DNA of 64,000 nucleotides from contig NC_019757.1 of assembly GCF_000317535.1 (NCBI RefSeq), positions 4,615,501 through 4,679,500 of the forward strand. The letters are read 5' to 3'. How positions within the stretch are numbered: the stretch's first letter is position 1; each line of letters starts with the position of its first letter. The notes under the pieces are model-generated. The model searched no databases and was not told where the DNA came from. It saw only the letters and a program-made list of their open reading frames with translations. The DNA comes from Cylindrospermum stagnale PCC 7417 (GTDB taxonomy: Bacteria; Cyanobacteriota; Cyanobacteriia; Cyanobacteriales; Nostocaceae). Made by a program: the position numbers and the translations under genes. Of this stretch, positions 53,897 through 61,941 are shown in pieces.

Positions 53897-55084
53897 TTAA
53901 CTTGGGTTAACTTCTGGCGTATATCTTTTGCGAGTAGCGATCGCTAAAAACAATACTCCAAAAGTCAGCAATCCCGCTAAATATAAGGGATAGCCGTAGG
54001 TCTGAGGATTTGATTGACTAACAATCATTCCCGCAATCACAGGCCCAATCCCATTGGAAATACTTAAATAAGATGCATTCAAGCCCATTGCAGTTCCTTG
54101 GTCTTGGGGTTTAGCATTCAGAGAAACGAGCGTGCTAATCATCGGTTGCACCAGAGCATTAAACAGTGAAAATAATATGCTGACTGCCCAAAAATAAGTA
54201 ATATTGGGCCAAATTGGCATTAACATAAATGACAGACTGCGGAAGAATATACCTAAAAATAATATATTCACCAGATTAAATTTTTGACTCAGAATTCCCA
54301 CTCCCCAAGTCTGCATAACTACAGCAATGATGCCAAATGCTAGAAACAATAGTGTTAAGGACTGACTATTTTGATTTAAAACCTTAATATAGTATGGTTG
54401 GAATGCAAAAGTGAACATTGTAAAGGTTGTGCCCATAAAAAAGTTAAGAATAATCAGGATACCTACTTTTGGCATTACCAAACCTGTGATTAAGTTTTCC
54501 AAGCCTAAATCAAAGATATTTTTGGCTTTATCAGCCCTATTTTGCAGAGTTTCTGGTAAGTAGAAGATTGTAATTAACAATCCTAAAAGCGCAACTGCAC
54601 CCGAAACTAAAAATGCAGTACCCAAAGAAATCTGCTGTGCCAGCAAACTTGTGACGGGCCCTAGTACGAAGCCTAAACCCATTGCTGCACCATAAGTCCC
54701 AAACCCCTGAGCGCGGTCTTTCGCATCGGTGATATCAGAAATAACCGCTTGAGCGACAGAAGCATTTCCACCGGTGATACCATCTAAGAATCGACCGAAA
54801 AAGAGAAAACTTGCCGTTGTCGCTGTTCCCGCTATCAAGTTAGCAACTACAGTCCCAGCTAAACTGATAATCAGTAAAGGCTTGCGTCCAAAGCGGTCGG
54901 AGAGTTTACCAATAACAGGAGTGGCGAAAAACTGAGCTATAGAGTACATGGAAAATAACAAACTGGTCTGGAAATCATTAAGACCAAATTCTTTGCCATA
55001 AAGATAGATAATGGGAATTAAAATTGTAAAACTGAGGGAATTAATAAAGGCAATTAAAGCGATAATCCAGAAGTTTCGATTCAT
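53897..55084 (-). CDS. MFS transporter, TetA-like drug exporter
   Basis: 395 residues, 12 predicted membrane helices. Motif A, GKLSDRFGRKPLLIISL, is in the first cytoplasmic loop. Motif C-like glycines (AAMGLGFVLGPVTSLL) mark an antiporter of the drug:H+ type. The N-terminal half has LLFSMYSIAQFFATPVIG. The substrate cannot be inferred; many cyanobacterial relatives are annotated as multidrug or tetracycline exporters with no evidence. It is divergent from the KirBac gene, sharing a 110-base spacer. Confidence 0.85.
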   Translation of the reverse strand: MNRNFWIIALIAFINSLSFTILIPIIYLYGKEFGLNDFQTSLLFSMYSIAQFFATPVIGKLSDRFGRKPLLIISLAGTVVANLIAGTATTASFLFFGRFLDGITGGNASVAQAVISDITDAKDRAQGFGTYGAAMGLGFVLGPVTSLLAQQISLGTAFLVSGAVALLGLLITIFYLPETLQNRADKAKNIFDLGLENLITGLVMPKVGILIILNFFMGTTFTMFTFAFQPYYIKVLNQNSQSLTLLFLAFGIIAVVMQTWGVGILSQKFNLVNILFLGIFFRSLSFMLMPIWPNITYFWAVSILFSLFNALVQPMISTLVSLNAKPQDQGTAMGLNASYLSISNGIGPVIAGMIVSQSNPQTYGYPLYLAGLLTFGVLFLAIATRKRYTPEVNPS

Positions 55085-55194
55085 CAGCGATATATAACCT
55101 AATGGTTATTAATTTGCGACTGTAATTAAAACTGAAAACAGCAACTTTTCAACTCTAGTCATCCTACCATTCGCCGTTCTTTTGGTCACTCTCA

Positions 55195-56109
55195 ATGAAA
55201 TTTCGACTGAAGAGGCTTCCAAGGAAGCAACGAGTGCGTCCGCTCTCACGAGTTCACATTAAAATCCGCAATGGACAGTTAGAGATTATGGGGATGGGTG
55301 CATGGTATTCCTACTGGCGTGATCCCTACCATCTGCTGCTGACTCTTCCTTGGTCTGGCTTTCTGGTTCTAATTTGTATTTTTTATGTAACTATAAATGC
55401 CGTTTTTGCCTTGGCTTACTGGGTAGGAGGAGATTGTATCGCCAATGCTCGACCAGGCTCTTTTTTAGATGCTTTTTTCTTTAGTGTGCAAACTTTGGCA
55501 TCCATCGGCTATGGTGCGATGTATCCGAAAACAACTTACGCCAATATTATTGTCACGATTGAAGCGATGATCGGCGTGATGGGAATTGCTATGTTAACGG
55601 GGCTAGCTTTTGCTCGGTTTTCCCGACCAACAGCCCGGGTAATTTTTAGCCGTGTGGCACTGATTACAGTTTATGAGGGAATGCCCACGCTCACATTTCG
55701 CACTGCTAACCAGCGTCGGAATATGATTTTGGAGGCACAGATGCGAGTGTATTTGATGCGCGATGAAGTAACGGCAGAAGGGCAGTTTATGCGAAGAATT
55801 TATGACCTCAAGCTGCTGAGGAACCAAACACCTAGCTTCTCCTTAAGCTGGTCAGTGATGCATGTCATCGATCAGTCTAGTCCGCTTTATGGAATGACAC
55901 CAGAGTCACTGATTCAGACAAATACTATGCTTATAGCCTCGGTTAGTGGCATTGATGAAACGGTTGCACAGGTGCTTCATGCCCGTCATAGCTACGGTGC
56001 TGATGAGATTTTGTGGAACAAACGGTTTGTTGATATCATGCACCAAACACCTGATGGACATCGCTACGTTGACTACCAACACTTTCACGAGGTTTTACCT
56101 TTAGATTAG
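55195..56109 (+). CDS. inward-rectifier potassium channel (KirBac type)
   Basis: 304 residues. After a basic N-terminus (RLPRKQRVRPLSRVHIKIRN) there are two membrane helices (about 49-75 and 114-138) around a pore loop with the selectivity filter TLASIGYG at residues 100-107. A Kir-type cytosolic beta domain follows (VALITVYEGMPTLTFRTANQ, RMYLMRDEVTAEGQFMRRIY, FSLSWSVMHVIDQSSPLYG). It is a bacterial homologue of eukaryotic Kir channels. The AS-IGYG filter matches the KirBac consensus T-x-GYG only in part, since Ser replaces the usual Thr, so the selectivity is not certain. The helix ranges are estimates. Confidence 0.87.
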   Translation: MKFRLKRLPRKQRVRPLSRVHIKIRNGQLEIMGMGAWYSYWRDPYHLLLTLPWSGFLVLICIFYVTINAVFALAYWVGGDCIANARPGSFLDAFFFSVQTLASIGYGAMYPKTTYANIIVTIEAMIGVMGIAMLTGLAFARFSRPTARVIFSRVALITVYEGMPTLTFRTANQRRNMILEAQMRVYLMRDEVTAEGQFMRRIYDLKLLRNQTPSFSLSWSVMHVIDQSSPLYGMTPESLIQTNTMLIASVSGIDETVAQVLHARHSYGADEILWNKRFVDIMHQTPDGHRYVDYQHFHEVLPLD

Positions 56110-56136
56110 TCAGTTAATTAGTTGTGATCAACAATT

Positions 56137-56334
56137 TCAAGCATCAGCAGTTTCATCAAGTGGTAGTTGTAGGGGTTTAACGACAACGCGGCCATTTTCA
56201 ACCACAGTGCACTTTTTTACCGTGCTTTTGCTGTAGTTGACTTGGGCATCCTGACACTGGTGTTGGTGGGAGATATTTTGTTCCTGTTGTTGGTTGAGGA
56301 CAACTACACAACTGGGGCAGTTCGGGAAGGACAT
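56137..56334 (-). CDS. possible small protein with a CPSC motif, 65 aa
   Basis: The frame starts MSFPNCPSCVVVLNQQQEQN and ends LPLDETADA. One CPSC pair and a HQHQC segment (residues about 24-28) could bind zinc, and the composition looks protein-like rather than random. No clear ribosome-binding site precedes it. It is the only gene-like element in the 360-base gap between the potassium channel and the hydrolase and runs against both. Confidence 0.35.
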   Translation of the reverse strand: MSFPNCPSCVVVLNQQQEQNISHQHQCQDAQVNYSKSTVKKCTVVENGRVVVKPLQLPLDETADA

Positions 56335-56471
56335 ATAATACGCTTTAATCTCTACATTAATTATCGCGCGGAGCGCAGCGCCAAACGACGGAATTTAAGT
56401 TTTATATTAGCGGCATGCTATTCCCATTCGCACCCCAAAATTCCCCCTGTTTTTGCTATGAACTCTAAGTT

Positions 56472-58145
56472 ATGAAAAAAACCCTTAAATACCTGAGTTT
56501 AGGGCTGCTATCGACGATTTTGACGGCAACTCCTGGACTGGGAGCAGAGCGTATTAGCTTTTTTTTCCCTCCCTTGGGGGAATTTTCCTTGTCTGCTGAC
56601 TCTTTAGAACTTTTTGCCAAAGAAGGCAAAATCAATAATGAATTGGGATTTTATGCTCAACGCGCCACCCCCCAACAACTAGCCCAACTGCGGGATTTAT
56701 TGCAGCAGCGCTTCAACCTCACTCCTACCTTAGTGTCTCAGTTTACCTATTCACCTATAGGGGAAGAGGTGGTGCGACGTTTGGGAGAATTGGTGCTGAC
56801 TGACTCTCGCCAAAACGGCTTTTTTGCCCTACGTGCCGCTTTGATTTTAGCCGCTGCTGACCCCCAAGGCTTGACCGTTGTGAATGTGCTGCGTAAGTAT
56901 CCTAGCAATACTGTGCGGCTGAATTTCGCAGAAGGTCTAGGGATAGTCAAGAATTTGTCGGAATTGCTGAAAACTAGGGATGCGGTTGTAACTTTTATTC
57001 AAAAAGAAGTAAACACAGGAGTGGCTAATTCCACCGTTGACTTCTCCCAACAGCCAGATTTACGCCTCCCAGGAACCTTTGGTTTAGAGAAAATCAACTT
57101 TACTTTTAATGATAGTAAACGCGAACGCCAATTGCCGGTCGATCTTTATTTGCCGCAAGCAACACCCCAAAGTCGCACCAACGCCGCTTCACCTCCCTTT
57201 CCCTTAATTGTCATTTCTCATGGTCTAGCCTCAGACCGCTATGCTTTTATTTACCTGGCTCAACATCTCGCATCCCACGGTTTTGCTGTTGCCGTACTAG
57301 AACACCCTGGTAGTAATGCCGAACGCTTTCAGCAATTCTTCGCGGGTTTGGCAGGGCCACCAGATGCAAAGGAATTGATCAACCGACCAATGGATGTCAA
57401 GTATGTACTCGATGAACTCCAGCAGCTGGAGAAATCTGATCCCAAACTCCAAGGAAAACTCAATTTTCAGCAAGTTGGGGCAATTGGTCATTCTTATGGT
57501 GGCTATACTGTTCTGAGTTTGGCAGGAGCAAAAATTAACTTTCAGCAAATCCGCCGGGTTTGCAAACCCAATAGATCCTTGAATTTGTCGGTGTTGTTGC
57601 AGTGTAGTGCCACTGATTTACTGCCGATAAATTATCAGCTCAAGGACGATCGCATTAAAGTAGTCATAGCGGTTAATCCTTTTAACAGTTCCATCTTCAG
57701 TCAAAGCGGCGTGAGTCAAATTCAAGTGCCAGTAATGTTGGTAGGAAGTAGTCAAGATATTGTCACCCCAGTGGTACCAGAGCAAATTATCCCCTTCACT
57801 TGGCTGCCTAACCCCAACAAATATCTCGCCTTGATTGAAAACGCCACCCACTTTACGGCGATCGCCGAACCAACTCCTGAGAATAGTGTATTACCTGTGC
57901 CGCCTGCCTTGCTAGGCCCAAACCCTGCCCCTGCTTATTCCTATCTCAGAGCTTTGAGTGTGGCTTTCTTAGAAACTCATCTGCTCAAGCGCCCGGAATA
58001 TCGCTCTTACTTGCAACCATCCTACGCCCAATACATCAGTAAGGAGCCGCTTAATCTCAGTCTTGTACAGTCGTTGACGGCCGATCAGTTGGCTCAAGCA
58101 TTGAATGGGGCATCTCGTCAATCAGCCGCACCAGCGTCACCCTAA
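56472..58145 (+). CDS. exported alpha/beta hydrolase with DUF1400 domain
   Basis: 557 residues. A signal peptide (about 1-24, ending GLGA) leads into a DUF1400 domain (about 25-155: RISFFFPPLGEFSLSADSLE, QLRDLLQQRFNLTPTLVSQF, LRKYPSNTVRLNFAEGL). From about residue 205 comes an alpha/beta hydrolase with the nucleophile elbow IGHSYGGYTVLSL and an early oxyanion region VISHGLASDRYAF. The Asp of GSSQDIVTPV and the His of ENATHFTAI complete a Ser-Asp-His triad. DUF1400 plus hydrolase is a cyanobacterial architecture; the natural ester substrate is unknown. Confidence 0.9.
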   Translation: MKKTLKYLSLGLLSTILTATPGLGAERISFFFPPLGEFSLSADSLELFAKEGKINNELGFYAQRATPQQLAQLRDLLQQRFNLTPTLVSQFTYSPIGEEVVRRLGELVLTDSRQNGFFALRAALILAAADPQGLTVVNVLRKYPSNTVRLNFAEGLGIVKNLSELLKTRDAVVTFIQKEVNTGVANSTVDFSQQPDLRLPGTFGLEKINFTFNDSKRERQLPVDLYLPQATPQSRTNAASPPFPLIVISHGLASDRYAFIYLAQHLASHGFAVAVLEHPGSNAERFQQFFAGLAGPPDAKELINRPMDVKYVLDELQQLEKSDPKLQGKLNFQQVGAIGHSYGGYTVLSLAGAKINFQQIRRVCKPNRSLNLSVLLQCSATDLLPINYQLKDDRIKVVIAVNPFNSSIFSQSGVSQIQVPVMLVGSSQDIVTPVVPEQIIPFTWLPNPNKYLALIENATHFTAIAEPTPENSVLPVPPALLGPNPAPAYSYLRALSVAFLETHLLKRPEYRSYLQPSYAQYISKEPLNLSLVQSLTADQLAQALNGASRQSAAPASP

Positions 58146-58553
58146 GGTTATACCATTTTGGATTTTGTCTTTTAAATTTTGGATAGGAAAACGCTGGGTA
58201 GATCTGGGTTTTCTCTATCCCTCTGTCGCCATCATCGCCGCCAACTAGCATGGGCTGACCAATGAAAGTCCAGGTTTTTCCCAAGGGATTGCCGTTGTTG
58301 AAAGCACAAGCGCCCAAACCAGTAATCTGCTAGGGCTATTACCCCCAACACTAACTTAGCTATTAGCTTGATGATGTCGTGGGTTAATACCCCCTAGGTT
58401 CCTCACCTAGGGCCTTGCTTTGAGAGAAAGGTATTAACTTATATTGAACTAGCAATTAAGGAAATTTTTCCTCTGTTAGTTTCCTGTTTTATCCCTCTAC
58501 TAGCTGTAGATAGTTTTCAGAAACTTTTAGATACATTGGGGAATATTTTGTGA
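58146..58553. other. gap after the hydrolase gene
   Basis: No gene identified. A minus-strand frame at 58057-58317 overlaps the hydrolase end and is probably spurious. The direct repeats TAATACCCCCTAGGTTCC and relatives near 58390 are short. Confidence 0.35.
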
Positions 58554-58778
58554 GCATCAAAGACGACGAGCGCGGCAGCGGCAGATTTAGCCTCAAAGGT
58601 TGGGGACACTCTCTTTATATTGGTGATCTTGACAACATCTGTACAAGCTATAGATTTGAGAAACCAAACCCAATTAGGAGTTGAGGAATTGCCTGATGGG
58701 GAAGGTGGCCTATCCAGATTGGCTAAGATAGCCGGAGTCGAAGAACTGAAAACTTGTTTCTTCTACAAAAACTTCTGA
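58554..58778 (+). pseudogene. C-terminal gene fragment, possibly of an aromatic amino acid ammonia-lyase
   Basis: A 74-codon open stretch with no start codon, beginning ASKTTSAAAADLASKVGDTL and continuing ILVILTTSVQAIDLRNQTQL, then EELPDGEGG and a TGA stop. The (A/S)VQAIDLR block together with the helical, Ala-rich part before it recalls the C-terminal region of histidine or phenylalanine ammonia-lyases. The match is from memory and weak. The upstream part of the gene is absent, so it is dead. Confidence 0.4.
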
Positions 58779-58814
58779 AAAAAGGCCCCACTACCAATTA
58801 GCAATTTCCTCTCT

Positions 58815-61800
58815 TCAACTGGATGACGCCGTGCCTGCTACGGTAAAAATCAATTCTTCCACTGTTCTCAGTAATTCTTGCTCGTTATAAGGTTTAGAAA
58901 AATAAGCTCCTGCGCCCAATTGCATCGCCATTTGCCGATGTTTATTACTGCTACGAGAAGTAAGCATAGCTACTGGGATATTCTTCATATTAACGTCTGA
59001 TTTTACACGATCTAAGAAGCTATAACCATCAAGGCGAGGCATTTCAATATCGCAAATTACAGCCTGGATTTTCAAGCCGCTTTGAAGTTTTTCCCAGGCA
59101 TCTTGACCGTCTTTAGCTTGTTCTACTTCATACCCTCCTTTTTCTAGAGTTAGCGCTAAGTAACGCCGAACATTAATTGAATCATCAACAATCAAAATTG
59201 TCCCTTTCTGTTTGACTGGGGTTACTGGTGGTTTATCATTCTGAGGTATGAGAAAAGCCGTTTGTAATCTGGCTGAAGGTAATTGATTGTTTCTAGGGGT
59301 GTACTGATTAGTGGTAATCCAAGACAGTAACTCGTTGGTGTTCACTAGTGCCACTACCCGACCATCACCAAGAATTGTGCAGTTACTGAAACCATTGGGT
59401 AGAGGAATATTTCCTTCAACTTTGCGGATGGCAACTTCTTGCTCACCCCAACAACGGTCTACTTGCACAGCAACTAGCTGATTATCGCCTTTAACTATTA
59501 ACACACTACTAGCATTAATTGCTGGCGGGGTTTCCAGTTCTGGGCTATCGTAGCGGTGGCAATTAAACTCGAAATAACGACCAAGGCGAATTAGCGGCAG
59601 CTTAGTATCTTGCCACTTGAGGAATTCGTTACCAGCCATTAATAAAATCTGCTCATTTGACAGTAAAAAGATTTCTGCAACCACATCTGTAGGAAATGCC
59701 AAGAGCATTCGATTGCTTTCTACCAACAGAACTCGTGCCACTGAAAGTGTAAATGGGACTGATAATGTGAAAGTCGTACCGATTCCTGCTTCTGTATCAA
59801 CAGTGACATTACCCCGCAGGAGTTTGAGGTTGTTGCGAACCACATCCATTCCGACACCGCGACCAGATAACGCTGTCACTTGGTCGTTCGTGGTAAACCC
59901 TGGTTCAAAAATTAGCGATAACAGTTCTTCTTTACTAGCACCAGCCAGTAGTGAAGCATCTAACCCCATAGTTAGTGCCCTGGTGCGAATTTTCTCTAGG
60001 GAAATGCCCTGGCCATCATCACGCATAGAAATTATGGCGCGATTACTGTGGTGAGTGGCTTTAATTTCAATCAATCCCTGTTCTGGTTTACCTTGGCTGT
60101 GACGGGTGGCAGCATCTTCGATGCCATGATCAAAGGCATTGCGTAACAGGTGCATTAAAGGCTCACTCAAAGCTTCGATAATGCTGCGTTCAATTAAGGT
60201 ATTACCACCTTCAATGTTTAATTGCACATTTTTGCAATACTCCACATTCAGGTCACGAATGGCTCTCGGAAAGCGTTCGACTAAATCGGAAAAGGGACGC
60301 ATCCTTACCTGGGTGAGCTTTCGCTGCAATTGCTTAGATGTTTTGTTTAACTTCCTGGCAATTTGATCTGTATCGTCAACGCTGAGTTGAATATCAGTTG
60401 TCAGTTCTTCTACCTGAACAATGGTTTCTATAACTTCCTGCGACAGCAGGTTTAATTCGTGATAACGATTATTTTCTAAGGTGGCAAAACGGCTCTCATT
60501 AGCTGTTGTCTCGTGGTTCACAGCAGTGTCTCCTGGTGATGGCAACCTAGAGGAGATGACAGAGGTCGTAGCGATTTTATTGTATAGCGTACGTAATTCC
60601 TGATTTTCGCGGTCAAGAGTTTGTACTCGTTGGCTGAGAGAGCGAATGAGTTTGCGTAATTTTTCGAGTTGTGAGTTCAACCCATTCCTCTGGATGATCA
60701 GTTCCCCAAATAAGTCATTAATTTGCTCTAGTTGCTTGCTGGGAACTCTGACTGTGTTTTCCTGATTTTCCCGGTCTTTGACAACAGTATTTGTATGTGT
60801 GTCAATCCGCAGGGAGTCTGGCACAGAACCCGCATCGCTAAATCTGGAATCTGTTGGGGAAATTTCGGGGGTGAATCCTGGATTTGGCTCTGGGAAGTCA
60901 ACCGCATTAATTTCCCCAGCTATCTCTACTATTTCTTCAGCCAACCAAGTTTCGTCAATGGAAATTATTTCTGTGGGTAAAATCTGCTCTTGGGTATGGC
61001 TGATGGGGGCGTTGGCTAAATTGCTAAAATCAAGTTCCGTCGGCAGGCTATCCCGTTGATTTGTCAGCACCAGAGCTTGCGATCGCCGCCATGCTTGCAA
61101 CGCTAACTGAGAAATTTCGGTTAGGCGATCGCTTCGGACAGAGCGCTCCGCGCGATCGCTATTTGCCGCTTCTAAATGCTGGGTGACTGACTCACACAAC
61201 TGGGTGAAAGCTGTCAGCTGAAGCATTTCCCCTAAACCGCCCAACTCAGCAGCCATGATGGCGACTTCTTCTTGTAAACCGGGTTGTTCCCGATCTGCCA
61301 ACACCGCTTCTAGACGCTGTAAACAACTTTCTACTTCTGTGGCAAATAACAAGGGGATGATATCCTGCCCCTCTTCTGATGAGAGCATGGTTGCAGCATC
61401 TTCTGGGGCGGGTTCACCCAAGCGATCGCGCAGTTCATCAAAAATTGGGTAACAAAAGGTTCCTAACCACGCCTCTTCTAAAACATTTCCTTCTGCAAGC
61501 AATTCCACAATCTGCCGCAGCCAGTCAACGCCAGATAGTAACAAACTTTGCAAATGAGTATCAATTTCTAGAGAATTTCTCCGGGTTTTTAAGACTTTAA
61601 ATGAATCTTCCAGACGGTGAGCTAAATCACTCAGCACCCGAAATCCCATCATCCCTGCACCACCTTTAATAGAATGAGCAGCGCGGAGTGCAGCATTGAT
61701 TTTTTCCAAATCGATGCGGTTAATTGTGTCGAGTTCCAGCAGTACCCCTTCTAAGGTATTGAGATAATCCGTCGCTTCTTCCAGAAACTGCATCTGGATT

Positions 61801-61823
61801 TCTAATTCTTTGTCTTTTGACAT
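58815..61823 (-). CDS. CheA-type hybrid histidine kinase with receiver
   Basis: Large taxis kinase of 1002 residues. An HPt (P1) domain at the N-terminus has His50 in LRAAHSIKGGAGMMGF. A long, poorly conserved spacer of about 300 residues follows. A P3 dimerisation region starts near 355 (RVPSKQLEQINDLFGELIIQ) and a HATPase (P4) at about 520-680 has HLLRNAFDHGIEDA, DDGQGI and GRGVGMDVVR. A CheW-like P5 domain follows (ARVLLVESNRMLLAFPTDVV). The C-terminal receiver has ILIVDDS and the phospho-accepting Asp in VICDIEMPRLDG. It lies 118 bases after the MCP gene and belongs to the same operon, as in the ptx/tax-like loci of filamentous cyanobacteria. Confidence 0.92.
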   Translation of the reverse strand: MSKDKELEIQMQFLEEATDYLNTLEGVLLELDTINRIDLEKINAALRAAHSIKGGAGMMGFRVLSDLAHRLEDSFKVLKTRRNSLEIDTHLQSLLLSGVDWLRQIVELLAEGNVLEEAWLGTFCYPIFDELRDRLGEPAPEDAATMLSSEEGQDIIPLLFATEVESCLQRLEAVLADREQPGLQEEVAIMAAELGGLGEMLQLTAFTQLCESVTQHLEAANSDRAERSVRSDRLTEISQLALQAWRRSQALVLTNQRDSLPTELDFSNLANAPISHTQEQILPTEIISIDETWLAEEIVEIAGEINAVDFPEPNPGFTPEISPTDSRFSDAGSVPDSLRIDTHTNTVVKDRENQENTVRVPSKQLEQINDLFGELIIQRNGLNSQLEKLRKLIRSLSQRVQTLDRENQELRTLYNKIATTSVISSRLPSPGDTAVNHETTANESRFATLENNRYHELNLLSQEVIETIVQVEELTTDIQLSVDDTDQIARKLNKTSKQLQRKLTQVRMRPFSDLVERFPRAIRDLNVEYCKNVQLNIEGGNTLIERSIIEALSEPLMHLLRNAFDHGIEDAATRHSQGKPEQGLIEIKATHHSNRAIISMRDDGQGISLEKIRTRALTMGLDASLLAGASKEELLSLIFEPGFTTNDQVTALSGRGVGMDVVRNNLKLLRGNVTVDTEAGIGTTFTLSVPFTLSVARVLLVESNRMLLAFPTDVVAEIFLLSNEQILLMAGNEFLKWQDTKLPLIRLGRYFEFNCHRYDSPELETPPAINASSVLIVKGDNQLVAVQVDRCWGEQEVAIRKVEGNIPLPNGFSNCTILGDGRVVALVNTNELLSWITTNQYTPRNNQLPSARLQTAFLIPQNDKPPVTPVKQKGTILIVDDSINVRRYLALTLEKGGYEVEQAKDGQDAWEKLQSGLKIQAVICDIEMPRLDGYSFLDRVKSDVNMKNIPVAMLTSRSSNKHRQMAMQLGAGAYFSKPYNEQELLRTVEELIFTVAGTASSS

Positions 61824-61838
61824 AATTAATTTTTGTCC

Positions 61839-61937
61839 TTAGTCATTAGTCTTTAGTCATTAGTCTTTAGTCTTTAGTCCCTATTACCAATTACCAATTA
61901 CCAATTACCCATTACCAATTACCCATTACCCACTACC
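61839..61937. repeat. short tandem heptamer repeats (STRR) in a taxis operon
   Basis: Two adjacent repeat types fill the spacer: TAGTCTT/TAGTCAT (61839-61880) and CCAATTA/CCCATTA (61884-61937). About six to eight copies of each. They form the whole spacer between the MCP and the CheA genes. Confidence 0.85.
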
Positions 61938-61941
61938 TCTT

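Noticed and set aside
58057-58317. 86-codon minus-strand frame overlapping the end of the hydrolase gene
   Set aside because: It overlaps a strong plus-strand gene and shows no known domain.
61839-61937. Possible CRISPR array
   Set aside because: The units are 7 bp with no spacers; these are STRR heptamers.
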